DNA from: Phormidesmis priestleyi ULC007
GTDB lineage: Bacteria > Cyanobacteriota > Cyanobacteriia > Leptolyngbyales > Leptolyngbyaceae
Direction of reading: 5' to 3'
Assembly (NCBI RefSeq): GCF_001895925.1
Contig: NZ_MPPI01000023.1
Span: 1 to 64,000, forward strand
Length of the DNA stretch: 64,000 nt
Shown: positions 1 through 9,473 of the stretch, in pieces
Layout of the letters: each line of letters opens with the position of its first letter
How positions within the stretch are numbered: the first letter of the stretch is position 1
Position numbers and translations under genes: made by a program
Notes under the pieces: generated by a model
What the model was told of the DNA's origin: nothing
The model's database searches: none
The model's input: the letters and a program-made list of their open reading frames with translations, nothing else

Positions 1-2
1 TA

Positions 3-3000
3 GGCATCAAGAACAAGCGACTGCGAGCAGGCTGGGATGAGAATTACTTACTCAAGATTCTGACCGAATAAGATGCGTTTGCCCTGGAGTTTTCGGCTCC
101 TAGTGGCACTGCGGCTGCGTTTGAAACTGCGATGAATACTTCTACTAGCCCATTGCGGACTGCACTGCAAAACCTCGCTAACTTTGCCGGAGATCCAGAT
201 GGGGTGTTTCCACTTAAGCCGACTAAGGCCGCAGTCGTTCATCCTTACCCAGCCTTGAGCATGTGGGGAAATTATTCTAAGCTGCGACAAGTGTTAGCCA
301 AACTCACATCAGGCACGGCTTACGCAGACCTCAGCATTGCTGATAAAACCTATCTGCAAACGGCTTCCTGCACGATCGGGGTCTTGGCATACAACATCGA
401 CCAAATTCAAAAGTTTGACCCGACCAACGTAAATAATGATTATGACTACTTTGGCAACAACACATTCGTTCTAACGCAGTTAGCCGAGGAGCTTCAGGGG
501 CTGATGAATGGTGACGAGAGTGATGGAGAAGTTTTGCCGAAGGGTCAAATGGCCAGTAGAGACTACGACCCTAACAGTCCTCGAACGGGACTCACCGGAC
601 TACCCAAGGACATAGATTATAGAGACGTTCCTCCAGAGGCTTGGATTGGTGCCCTAAAGCAACGAATTTTGTTGAAAGACCCAGCCTTCACCGCATTACC
701 TACTACTCAAGAAGCGTTAGCCAAGGTGATGACTGATCCAAGGGTGAGAATGGCAGAGCTAATCATGCTCAAGTATCAGATTCGCCGCGATCGAGCGTTT
801 GGCTTCCGTTCTTCTCCTGCCTTTGGCTCCTATGTGGGTCAAGCAAATAGCAAGAAGTACGTATTGCCATCTGCTTGTAACCCAGACGATTTTAAGTTTG
901 CCAGTTTAACTCAACCTAATGCTGCGGGCCAAACGGTAGGAGACGAAGGTAGATATCGATTAGCCCTCTCTCGCCTATGTGGTGCTCTAGATACCACTAA
1001 CTACAACCCTGATGATCCCACTAAGAGAGCATGGGTGCTTCCTAAGTTTCCTGCCCTCTACTACATCTTTCCAGAAACAGATCACAAGTTAGCGGGTGCA
1101 TTAGAGCCAGGAACTCCGATCTACGATCACAGGCAACCCGGATCTGTTTTAAAGGCCGAAGTTTTAGCTGCTGCGACACCTGCGGATATTCTGGCAAAAA
1201 GCGACAGTAGAGCCACAACTGATGAAGAACCCTATGTCAAAGATGCCTATGTCAAAGATGCGAGTGTTAATGGGGATGTGACGTTTAAGGTAGTTGGCAC
1301 TTCAACGCTCCTTAGAACTCCCGATTACACGCTAAATGTCTCGCCGCCTACGCCTACTGCCGCGGCTGCTAGTGCGACACCTGTACTCAGCAGCTACCCA
1401 TACACAGACACGACTCCATTCCCAGTAGCTGACTATGCGCTGGGGTCAGCGATCGCCCTCACTCCTCAGCCATTAGCTAGTTGGAACCTGCCTCACACAG
1501 CGCCACTGAATAAATCTGAACCACCTGTAAGCGGTGGGCCTAATGTTTCGCCAAACATTATCTTGTCAACCAATGGCGATAAGGTTGCGGTTCCATTCCT
1601 CGATCGGGCCTTCTTTGACGGTCGCCAAGTCATGCTGATGCGATCACTTGACATCGATTTAGGAATGCTCCGCAACAGTGGCATTGGCTCAGATGTTTGG
1701 TTGCCCGAAAGCGGCATCATCTATGCTTTCCGCGAAGATGCAATTCGTGAAGACGCGATCGTCCGTCCGGTTGGCACAGACACAGACTTGAGAAACCCAG
1801 CCAAGCCCACAGATCCCGATTTCACCAGTGGCATTTCTACCAAGGCAGTAGACTTTAGACCTGACCCTGAACGGCGAGTGCATGGCTTCCGCCTACGCAA
1901 CGGCTCCGAGGTCAAGCGCAAAGACTCGCTCTTAGAATCCGCTAAAAACATTCGTGGGTTGTCCTTCTTCACCGATCAACCTGTCTATATCCAAGGAGAC
2001 TTTAATCTTCATCAAACAACTGGCTCAGAAGATGCAAAAGGCGATCGGTTAGAAGAGTTTGTTGAACAGTTGCCCGATAACGCTCCCTATGACGAGGGCA
2101 AATTTTACGGACGCAAAACAACTAACTACGCTAACTTCTCGGCTTCAGCCAAAGACCGTTGGCGACCTTCTGAAATTTTGGCAGACAGCATTGGTATCCT
2201 CTCGAATGACTTCTGCGATGGCAGCATTGCTGACACCTTCGTCGGGCCCGACTTGAGCAAGAAAACTGCAAGTCCGATCGCTGACTTCAGCCTTCTTCCT
2301 GATAATGCTCAACGACAAAATTATTTCCGCGATCAGTATGGCGACGCTGCTAAGTCTGGGCTATTCGGTCCTGGCTGCACGGGCAAAGGTTACACTTCAT
2401 TCCACAACCGCAACATTTCTCAGAAAGAGTTACCTGTTCCAACGGTACTGGGTAAAAGTGTGAGTTGGGATTGGGTACGCGAAAACTCCTCTAATGCAAC
2501 CTTGCCTCAGCGAAATTTCACTGCCGCCGCTAACTACTGGGCTGACTTCACCTCACCCATCAAAATCTCTCGCGCAGGTCAACCTTTAATCGAGGCTCCT
2601 CAATCCACCATTGGAGCGGGCAAAAAGCCTGCCTTACCTCGTCCTGTCCTTTATGGAACTAGGTTTGGTGTTAATAGTTACTATCCGCTCAGTGACAATG
2701 GCGAAAAGTTGATGTCAGCCAAGCAAACTAGAGTTAACGCTACTGTGGTGAGTGGCATTGTTCCATCTCGCAAAGATCAATCTTATGGCGGGTTACACAA
2801 CTTTCCGCGTTTCCTTGAGACATGGAACAACAGTGTCCCGTTGAACTTCAGTGGCTCTTTCTTACAGCTTAGTTTTAGCAACTATGGAACCGCCCCCTAT
2901 GACCTTGAAGGTTGGGAGATTACTGATACTGATCTCAGTAAGGAGAACATCAAGTACTACATCGCCCCCGCTCGGATTTGGGGTTATGACGTGGGTCTGC

Positions 3001-3194
3001 AATTAAGTCCGGCAGGCCCTGCTGCCACTCGTTTCGTTACCTCTAGCAAGAGCCGCAACGAGTTCTATAACGAACCTGCTGTCAACGACCCTTACATCAA
3101 CATGCTTTGCAACGCTGCTAAAACCGTCGCAGATCCAAATTTTGGTCCTCCTAAACCTGCTGAAGTCAACTGTCCCAAACAATCAGGAGCATGA
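3..3194 (+). CDS. hpsA: HpsA-like hormogonium polysaccharide secretion protein, 3' part, with in-frame stop
   Basis: The clear open frame runs from ATG 132 to 3194 (1020 aa). The same frame is also open and coding-like from position 3 to 68, then meets TAA at 69-71. The ATG at 132 has no ribosome binding site, and its product has no signal peptide, although a secreted protein is expected. So 132 is probably not a native start and this is the C-terminal part of a longer protein. The assignment to HpsA rests on general resemblance (low-complexity Asn/Asp/Pro-rich text, a VHPYPALSMWG stretch near residue 37) and on three to four pilin-like genes directly downstream in the usual hps order. In Nostoc, hps genes are needed for hormogonium polysaccharide secretion and gliding. 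Small in-frame duplications occur (YVKDA twice, REDAI twice). The stop could be a real nonsense mutation, a sequencing error or the true end of an upstream gene. Confidence 0.6.
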
Positions 3195-3195
3195 C

Positions 3196-3990
3196 ATGTC
3201 AGTAACACCTACAAAAAAATGGCTTGCTCCCGGTTTTGCCCTCAGCTTCAGCTTGAGTCTGACCCAAAAAATAGCAGCCTCTAGGCAACGATCGGATCAG
3301 GGTCTAACCCTGATCGAAGGGTTGGTGGCGATCGTGGTAGTCTCTATCACGCTCGTCAGCATCACCCCTCCGATCTTTTGGGCAACAGGCACCCGTGTTC
3401 AAAATCGCCGAGCCGAACAAGCCTTACAACTCGCTCAAGGTGAAATCGATCGCGTCCGCACGCTTGTCGATCAGGGACAAGCCACTATCAAGCTATTACC
3501 TCCTGTCGGTGCAGACAACATTCGCGTTGCCAATAGTGTTCCTGCCCCCACCAGTGCCAAAAGTGGTCTTGTAACTGTGAATCCGAGCTGTAAAACAAAT
3601 CCAGATAATGGCGAGTCACCCGCACTGGGTGAATACATCCAGATCAACACCGATCCCAATCCTGAGAATCCTAATGACTGCAAACCTAACTTTCTGATGC
3701 AAACCTTCCGCAGCACTGGGCTTGATGGTGATGGAAACCCAGTGACAGGCAGCGCTATTCCTGAAGGATTTGTGATGGGGGTTAGAGTCTACTCGATCGT
3801 GGCTGAACCTAACTTAATCGGCAGCAAAGCTGAGACAACGCAAGCTAGCTTAAAGGGCACTAATGGGCTTGGAAACCAACTAACTCGCCCTCTGGCGGTG
3901 CAATACTCCACGATCGTTCGCAGCAACGCCAGCAAAAACTTAGATCTTTACAGGAAGCTTTGCCCAACTGCTGGTGCAGGACAGTGCTAG
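3196..3990 (+). CDS. hpsB: type IV pilin-like protein, HpsB-like
   Basis: Pseudopilin expected in the inner membrane or periplasm as part of a type IV pilus-like assembly for polysaccharide secretion. The prepilin motif is near residue 38: QGLTLIEG followed by a hydrophobic stretch (LVAIVVVSITLVSI), with the Glu at +5 that pseudopilins need. A long leader precedes the motif. The start at 3196 is preferred to an upstream in-frame ATG at 3142, because AGGAG lies 8 nt before it and because 3142 lies inside the upstream coding frame. The start follows the upstream stop by one base, so translation is probably coupled. The remainder is a soluble domain with paired Cys residues and no recognised enzymatic motif. 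The gene name comes from its order behind the hpsA-like gene. Confidence 0.7.
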   Translation: MSVTPTKKWLAPGFALSFSLSLTQKIAASRQRSDQGLTLIEGLVAIVVVSITLVSITPPIFWATGTRVQNRRAEQALQLAQGEIDRVRTLVDQGQATIKLLPPVGADNIRVANSVPAPTSAKSGLVTVNPSCKTNPDNGESPALGEYIQINTDPNPENPNDCKPNFLMQTFRSTGLDGDGNPVTGSAIPEGFVMGVRVYSIVAEPNLIGSKAETTQASLKGTNGLGNQLTRPLAVQYSTIVRSNASKNLDLYRKLCPTAGAGQC

Positions 3991-4048
3991 AGGTTCTTAC
4001 ATCACTTGTTTACACATAATCAGAAGGCTTGAATCAGGTTGAAAAACA

Positions 4049-5134
4049 ATGGCTAGAAAATGGTTTAAACAAGGAAGTCAGCGCCTCCGTCTATCTTCTA
4101 AGAGGCGTAAATCAGCAGGGTTTACACTGATAGAACTTTTAGTCGCAATGTTTATTGGCGGCGTTATTACCAGCATTTTGCTCTTTTTGGTGGTGCAGCT
4201 ATTGCAGACTAGCCAGCGAGAATCTGCCCGCAGTGACACCCAGCGCGAAATGCAGATGGCACTCGACTATATTGGGCGCGATCTGCGTGAAGCTGTCTAT
4301 GTCTACGATGGCAACTGTCTAACTAATAGCGCTTATAGCTATCCATCGGGTAGCACGTGTTCAGGCTTACTTAAATATCTGCCTACTGCCGGGGCTGACA
4401 ATCTTCCAGTCCTGGCATTTTGGCGTGTTGATCCTCTACCTCCAGACATTGACAAGCTTTGTCAAAAGAACGCCACAGCATTCTCCGAGCAAGACAAGGC
4501 AAAGCAGGATGCGGCGCTCATTCCGATTAGTGGGATTCCCTGTGTTTCTCGTCGAATGTATACGCTAGTTGTTTATTCCTTAGACTCGAAGGAAAATGAC
4601 AAACCCTGGAGCGGTAGAGCCAGAATTAAGCGCTATCAACTTCCTCAATATATCTATAGCGCAGACACCAAGGACAAAGTGACATCTGGCTGGAGTTTTC
4701 CAGCAGGCGGTGATGTCTCTTTCATGAGTTGGCCCCTTGATGCCAAAGGCAAAGAAGCTCCAACCAGAGGAACCCCAATTTCTAACAGCAGCAATACTCA
4801 GGTACTCGTCGATTTTGTGGATCAAAAAGGCTTATCTGTCGATCAACAAGGCTTACCCAACGGAACTCTTACTACCAATGCTGTTTGTCCATCGGTTCCA
4901 GTCACAAACCCAGTCACGCCTGGATACGTACTCACGCCAAGCTCGACTGACAATAGAGGCTTTTATGTCTGTGTCAAAGGTGCAGAAAGCAACGGCAACT
5001 TAAACCAGGAGGTTTCTATTTTCCTGCAAGGCAACGCGGCTGGAAGACCGGGACTTCCGCTCACTACGAGTAATGTTCCTATTTCAATGCAAACCCGTGT
5101 GATGACACGCGGCTCTTTAGACAAGAGAATTTAG
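4049..5134 (+). CDS. hpsC: type IV pilin-like protein, HpsC-like
   Basis: Larger pseudopilin of the hps locus (361 aa). After a basic leader of about 25 residues comes the prepilin cleavage motif GFTLIELLVAMFIGG and a membrane helix (ILLFLVVQLLQ). Next is the amphipathic segment SQRESARSDTQREMQMALDYIGRDLREA, typical of PilW/GspJ-like minor pilins. The C-terminal domain has several Cys residues and no catalytic motif. It is separated by 58 bp from the gene before and 38 bp from the gene after, on the same strand, so one operon is likely. In hps clusters three pseudopilins follow hpsA. The hpsC name is by position and size rather than by diagnostic residues. Confidence 0.7.
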   Translation: MARKWFKQGSQRLRLSSKRRKSAGFTLIELLVAMFIGGVITSILLFLVVQLLQTSQRESARSDTQREMQMALDYIGRDLREAVYVYDGNCLTNSAYSYPSGSTCSGLLKYLPTAGADNLPVLAFWRVDPLPPDIDKLCQKNATAFSEQDKAKQDAALIPISGIPCVSRRMYTLVVYSLDSKENDKPWSGRARIKRYQLPQYIYSADTKDKVTSGWSFPAGGDVSFMSWPLDAKGKEAPTRGTPISNSSNTQVLVDFVDQKGLSVDQQGLPNGTLTTNAVCPSVPVTNPVTPGYVLTPSSTDNRGFYVCVKGAESNGNLNQEVSIFLQGNAAGRPGLPLTTSNVPISMQTRVMTRGSLDKRI

Positions 5135-5172
5135 TCATCTGCTGCTTTCGTGCCTCAACTGAGAGAAGGAAC

Positions 5173-5757
5173 ATGAAAAAGAGGAACCGTTCAAAACGAT
5201 CGATCGCAGGCTTCACCTTAATCGAAGCGCTAGTTGTCATTATCATGGCTGGCATTTTGTTTGCGATCGCTGCCCCAAGTTGGGTGGGCTTTCTAAACCG
5301 CCAACGCCTCTCAACCGCACGAGGGCAAGTGTTTGAAATATTGCGATCGGCTCAAGCTGATGCAAAACGAACCAAAGTCAGTCGAGCGATCGTCTTTGAC
5401 AACACAACCACCACAAATCAGCAGCCGAGAGTAATCGTCGTTCCTGTGCTTGACAACACTTCAACCCCAAGTGGTGTCATTACTGGTGTCAACACTTCAG
5501 ATGGAAGATGGCAAGTTTTGGGGAATGGTGACATCAAGGCAGGAGCCATTAAGATCGCTGGAAAACCAGACAAAGGCACTGAAACCGATAAGGGCGCGAT
5601 CATCTTTGACACCTACGGCAATGTCAATCCAAACATAGGTGCTACGCCATATACGATCACGATTCAAGCCGCAACACTTAAAAGCCCTAAGCGTTGTGTC
5701 AAAGTTACAACGCTGTTAGGGGCAATGACTTCAGCAGAAGATGGTGACTGTAATTAG
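5173..5757 (+). CDS. hpsD: GspH/FimT-type pseudopilin, HpsD-like (copy 1)
   Basis: A 194-aa pilin-like protein with a basic leader (KKRNRSKRSIA), the prepilin motif GFTLIEALVVIIMAGILF and the segment AIAAPSWVGFLNRQRL characteristic of GspH/FimT-like minor pilins. AAGGA lies just before the ATG. The C-terminus (KRCVKVTTLLGAM) closely matches that of the gene at 6018, so the two are tandem paralogues. The TAG stop at 5755-5757 lies at the left edge of a 171-bp MITE: the 7-bp duplicated target GTAATTA covers 5750-5756, so the insertion left the reading frame intact. It is probably the last gene of the hps operon proper, with the MITE separating it from its paralogue. Confidence 0.72.
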   Translation: MKKRNRSKRSIAGFTLIEALVVIIMAGILFAIAAPSWVGFLNRQRLSTARGQVFEILRSAQADAKRTKVSRAIVFDNTTTTNQQPRVIVVPVLDNTSTPSGVITGVNTSDGRWQVLGNGDIKAGAIKIAGKPDKGTETDKGAIIFDTYGNVNPNIGATPYTITIQAATLKSPKRCVKVTTLLGAMTSAEDGDCN

Positions 5758-5927
5758 CGTGAATCGATAGAAGTGGTTCACTCCGATGATGAATTCGGGA
5801 AGCCCCCTAAATCCCCCAAAATTGGGGGACTTTGAACCGAAAATTTTGGCTGGAAGTCCCCCAAATTGGGGGATTTAGGGGGCAGAAGCCGCTGAGAACG
5901 AAGCGAAAAAACTCGTCGAACTCACGT
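5757..5927. mobile_element. MITE copy 1 (7-bp TSD, CCCCCTAAATCCCCC core)
   Basis: A 171-bp non-coding element flanked by a perfect 7-bp direct repeat GTAATTA (5750-5756 and 5928-5934). Its ends are imperfect inverted repeats (GCGTGAATCGAT on the left; on the right the complement reads ACGTGAGTTCGA). Its centre is made of strong inverted repeats: CCCCCTAAATCCCCC at about 5803, GGGGGATTTAGGGGG at about 5868, and inner copies of the CCCCCA/TGGGGG type. It has no open frame for a transposase, so it would have to be moved in trans. Copies with the same ends are at 53881 and 63818. Confidence 0.8.
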
Positions 5928-6017
5928 GTAATTAGCGATCGCATCCACAATTAATCAAAACTAAAGATAATTTTTGGGAACTCTAAGCCAGACGATCACA
6001 GCGCTTAGAGTTTTTCT

Positions 6018-6545
6018 ATGAATTCCCATATCCATCGTTTTAGTAGAGCTAAAGGCTTCACACTGATAGAACTTCTGGTTGTTCTGATTATTGTTGGAAT
6101 TCTCTTTGCGATCGCGGCACCTTCTTGGATATCGTTTCTCAACCATCAGCGCTTAAACACCGCTCAAAGCCAAGTTTTTGACATTCTACGTCAAGCGCAA
6201 ACTACCGCGAAATTAAAGGGCGTTGACCAACAAGTCAGCCTCCAATCTAAAGGCGGCAGAGTCGAGTGGGCAATTCACCCAGCTACTCTCACGGCTTCTG
6301 ACAGTCTGCCGTGGAACAGCTTGGGCGAAGGCGTTCAACTCAATGAGGAGACCACCTTACTCAAATCGAACGAAATTTACAGAGTTCGATTTAGCCATTA
6401 TGGTGAAGTAAAGGGGAGTCTAGGAAGGGTTACGCTCTCTGCCCCAAACAGTCAAGTCAAGCGGTGCGTTATCGTCTCAACATTACTTGGAGCCATGCGA
6501 ACTGGAGAAAACCGTCCGGGGCGGGCAGGCAACCCTTGTGATTAG
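6018..6545 (+). CDS. GspH/FimT-type pseudopilin, paralogue of the HpsD-like gene (copy 2)
   Basis: A 175-aa minor pilin-like protein with motif GFTLIELLVVLIIVGILF and segment AIAAPSWISFLNHQRL, nearly the same as the preceding pseudopilin. The shared C-terminal motif is KRCVIVSTLLGAM. It is therefore a tandem duplicate, now diverged in the middle domain. No convincing ribosome binding site precedes ATG 6018, and the 83 bp between the MITE and the start may hold a separate promoter. Its stop overlaps the stop of the convergent glgB by four bases (TTAG, 6542-6545). Role inferred: an extra minor pilin of the polysaccharide-secretion or type IV pilus machine. Confidence 0.7.
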   Translation: MNSHIHRFSRAKGFTLIELLVVLIIVGILFAIAAPSWISFLNHQRLNTAQSQVFDILRQAQTTAKLKGVDQQVSLQSKGGRVEWAIHPATLTASDSLPWNSLGEGVQLNEETTLLKSNEIYRVRFSHYGEVKGSLGRVTLSAPNSQVKRCVIVSTLLGAMRTGENRPGRAGNPCD

Positions 6546-8839
6546 CCTTGCGCTTTGAGTGCCGCTTGAGTTTTTGCCCGATCGAGCTTCAAAACTAGCG
6601 TAGACATCGGGGGCAAACAGAGGTCGATCGAGTAAGGTCGCTCATGATAGCTCCATTCCTCAGTCCATTTTCCTCCCAAGTTACCCATATTGCTGCCGCC
6701 ATACTCACGAGCATCACTGTTTAAGAGTTCTGTGTAGAACCCGGCTTCTGGGACACCGACTCGATAGTGACTATGAGGCTGCGGGGTAAAATTGCAAACT
6801 GTAATCACAAATTCATCAGAGTCTTTAGCCCGACGAATGAACGCAACCACACTATGCCGATTGTCGCTACAGTCAATCCATTCAAACCCTGGCTCTGCAA
6901 AATCTTGCGTGTAGAGAGCGGGTTCACTGCGATAAGTGGTGTTGAGAGCTTCCATAAAATGCTTGAGCTTTTGGTGTGGCTCAGATTGCAAAAGCTGCCA
7001 ATCCAAGTCGCCCCAGACATTCCACTCACTCCACTGCCCAAACTCCATACTCATAAACAGCGTTTTCTTGCCGGGATGAGTAAACATAAAGGCATAAAGG
7101 CAGCGCATATTTGCCAACTTTTGCCACTCGTCGCCGGGAATTTTACCGATGATGTTGCTCTTACCATGCACTACTTCGTCATGGGAAAGCGCCAGCATAA
7201 AATTCTCGCTGTGGTTATACCACATGCTAAACGTGACGTTGTTTTGATGAAATTGCCGGAACCATGGATCCATGCTGAAGTAATCGAGCATGTCGTGCAT
7301 CCAGCCCATGTTCCACTTCAGGTTAAAGCCTAAGCCACCAACGTAGGTGGGCCACGAAACCATCGGCCAAGACGTGGATTCTTCAGCGATCGACAGCACC
7401 CCCGGAAAGTAGCTGAAAATTGTATGGTTCATCTGACGCAAAAAGTCTGCGGCTTCAATGTTTTCTCGACCGCCATATTGATTCGTCACCCACTCGCCGG
7501 GTTCGCGGCAATAGTCAAGGTAAAGCATCGACGCAACGGCATCCACGCGAATTCCGTCAATGTGATATTTGTCGAACCAGAAGAGCGCGTTAGAAACCAG
7601 GTAGTTGCGAACTTCGTGACGAGCGTAGTTAAAAACGAGCGTGCCCCACTCTTTGTGTTCGCCTTTGCGAGGATCAGAGTGTTCATAAAGGTGACTGCCG
7701 TCAAAGAAGGCCAGACCATGACCGTCTTTAGGAAAGTGACCCGGAACCCAATCGACAATCACTCCAATGTCGTTGGCGTGACACTGATCCACAAAGTACA
7801 TGAAGTCTTGGGGGGTGCCATAGCGAGACGTGCAGGCGTAGTGACCGACGACTTGATAGCCCCAAGAACCATCAAAAGGATGCTCGGCGATCGGCATCAA
7901 CTCGATATGAGTGAACCCCAGATCTCTAACATAGGGAATCAGCTTTTCTGCCAGTTCTCGATAGGTGAGAAACCGCGCTCCGGGCTGGAGTTCTGAAACC
8001 ACGACGACGGGTTCAGTTTCTCCGTTGGGGAGTTTGGCAGGCTCGGCAGAAGACGCATGGAGCCAAGAGCCGATATGCACCTCATAGACCGAGATGGGAT
8101 GCATCAAAGGCTCAGTGTTGCGGCGACGCTCCATCCAGTCTTGGTCTTGCCACGTATAGGAATCTAGATCGGTGACGATCGACGCAGTTTTGGGTCGCGG
8201 CTCTTGCTGAAACCCATAGGGATCAGACTTCTCATAGATATGCCCGTCCTGATTTTTAACTTCGTATTTGTAGTGAGTGCCAATTCCTAGCTCTGGAATG
8301 AAAAGTTCCCATACCCCAGTCTTACCGCGCCGCATCTGGTGTTTGCGTCCATCCCAGTGGTTAAAATCGCCAATCGCTGAGACGCTGCGGGCGTTAGGTG
8401 CCCAGACTGCAAAGTAGACTCCTTTAACGTTATCAACCTGAACCGCATGGGCACCCAGTTTCTCGTAAATGCGGTGATGGTTGCCTTCAGAGAATAGATG
8501 AACATCAAAGTCAGTTAGAAAGGGAGAGCGAAATGCGTAGGGGTCGTAAATGACGCGATCGTGATCCCCTTCTTTGATTCTCAACTGATAATTGCTGAGT
8601 TCGGGCGTGTCGATCGTGCATTCAAAAAAGTGGGGATGATAAACCGACTGCATTGGATATTCTTCTCGCTGTTCGGGCAAGATCACCCAGGCAGCATCAG
8701 CAGTAGGTTGATAAACTCGCACGACCCAGACCGTTTTGCCATCCCGCTCTACTGGATGCGGCCCCAACACCTCAAAAGGATCTTGATGTTGGTTCCAAAC
8801 AATCCGTTCTACCTGATCGGGGGCAATGGTCATAGACAT
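6542..8839 (-). CDS. glgB: 1,4-alpha-glucan branching enzyme
   Basis: GlgB forms alpha-1,6 branches in glycogen, the carbon store of cyanobacteria. The 765-aa length is typical of the GH13_9 enzymes with a full N-terminus. Two beta-sandwich (CBM48-type) modules occupy roughly residues 15-110 and 130-240. The second contains FAVWAPNARSVSAIGDFN. The barrel follows, with the nucleophile Asp in DGIRVDAVAS (about residue 433), the acid/base Glu in SIAEEST (about 486) and the third carboxylate in LSHDEVVHG (about 554). A C-terminal all-beta domain closes the protein. It starts MSMTIAPD, and a second ATG two codons on is also possible. It stands alone on its strand with 250 bp of upstream spacer. 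Confidence 0.97.
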   Translation of the reverse strand: MSMTIAPDQVERIVWNQHQDPFEVLGPHPVERDGKTVWVVRVYQPTADAAWVILPEQREEYPMQSVYHPHFFECTIDTPELSNYQLRIKEGDHDRVIYDPYAFRSPFLTDFDVHLFSEGNHHRIYEKLGAHAVQVDNVKGVYFAVWAPNARSVSAIGDFNHWDGRKHQMRRGKTGVWELFIPELGIGTHYKYEVKNQDGHIYEKSDPYGFQQEPRPKTASIVTDLDSYTWQDQDWMERRRNTEPLMHPISVYEVHIGSWLHASSAEPAKLPNGETEPVVVVSELQPGARFLTYRELAEKLIPYVRDLGFTHIELMPIAEHPFDGSWGYQVVGHYACTSRYGTPQDFMYFVDQCHANDIGVIVDWVPGHFPKDGHGLAFFDGSHLYEHSDPRKGEHKEWGTLVFNYARHEVRNYLVSNALFWFDKYHIDGIRVDAVASMLYLDYCREPGEWVTNQYGGRENIEAADFLRQMNHTIFSYFPGVLSIAEESTSWPMVSWPTYVGGLGFNLKWNMGWMHDMLDYFSMDPWFRQFHQNNVTFSMWYNHSENFMLALSHDEVVHGKSNIIGKIPGDEWQKLANMRCLYAFMFTHPGKKTLFMSMEFGQWSEWNVWGDLDWQLLQSEPHQKLKHFMEALNTTYRSEPALYTQDFAEPGFEWIDCSDNRHSVVAFIRRAKDSDEFVITVCNFTPQPHSHYRVGVPEAGFYTELLNSDAREYGGSNMGNLGGKWTEEWSYHERPYSIDLCLPPMSTLVLKLDRAKTQAALKAQG

Positions 8840-9088
8840 GAAGCTACCTACCTAATAAATGGCGATCGTTAAAGAATTCTCAGAATGAGGCTTGAAGATC
8901 TGTAATTAGATTATTAAATCATTATAAAAGTCTCATTTTATTTACATTTTGCCTGATTTGGGAGCCAAAAACCATTTAATCCCAATCATAGAACAAGCCC
9001 CAACCTGTGGCATTCACGATCGGGGCTGTTTAAGCTAATTTAATTTAGACGACTAATCTAAAACTCAAGCTCTGCCACGAGGCAAAAC
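8840..9088. other. glgB upstream spacer, including a weak terminator-like hairpin
   Basis: About 250 bp between glgB and the PSRP-3 gene, both on the minus strand. The part next to glgB is AT-rich and should carry its promoter, but I see no clear sigma-70 consensus. At 8996-9027 there is an interrupted hairpin: AGCCCC pairs with GGGGCT, with an inner GTG/CAC pairing. It lies just downstream of the PSRP-3 gene in the sense of its transcription and is followed by only a weak T-rich stretch, so it may be an inefficient terminator. Confidence 0.35.
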
Positions 9089-9388
9089 TCAAGCGCTTCC
9101 GGTGAACGTCACTTCTGGAAACTTCGACTGAGCTTCTGCCATCGGACGGCGTTTGCCCTCTTCTTGCCAGTAGTTGATCACTTCAGTTGCTTTGTTGAGC
9201 AACTCAACACGGTCAACCTCAGCAATCCAGTGTTTCTTCTCTAACTCAGTTTTGAGTTGCTCCCAGGCATCATTACGAGGCCAGAAAAAGTAAGAAGTTA
9301 GAGGACTCGTGCCTTTACCAACCACCTGATCGACTGCTAATGCGACGTTCTCATCTAACCAAAGAACCTTTAAGATAAACTTCGACAA
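9089..9388 (-). CDS. ycf65: 30S ribosomal protein PSRP-3 / Ycf65-like
   Basis: A 99-aa protein of the PSRP-3/Ycf65 family, a small-subunit ribosomal protein found in cyanobacteria and plastids. The sequence keeps the family hallmarks: [34 protein letters not shown] and [15 protein letters not shown], ending in FPEVTFTGS. The start is TTG at 9388, supported by GGAGG seven bases upstream and by family length. It acts in the cytoplasm on the ribosome, probably as a structural component. It is divergent from the HAD gene at 9474, with only 85 bp between them for both promoters. Confidence 0.93.
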   Translation of the reverse strand: MSKFILKVLWLDENVALAVDQVVGKGTSPLTSYFFWPRNDAWEQLKTELEKKHWIAEVDRVELLNKATEVINYWQEEGKRRPMAEAQSKFPEVTFTGSA

Positions 9389-9473
9389 TCCAAAACCTCC
9401 AGCGCGATCCCAAGCTTGATTACAATCAGTTATTCTATCGTACTGTTCTATAGATGGGAGAGATTACTAAATT

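Noticed and set aside
48-290. Antisense frame opposite the hpsA-like gene start
   Set aside because: It has no start signal and mirrors the coding strand; it offers no better explanation for the stop at 69-71.
6767-7996. Long antisense frames inside glgB
   Set aside because: They are antisense to a well conserved gene and have no independent start signal or family resemblance.
8996-9027. Strong rho-independent terminator for the PSRP-3 gene
   Set aside because: The stem is only six pairs with a large loop and no clean T-tract, so I kept it as weak only, inside the spacer entry.
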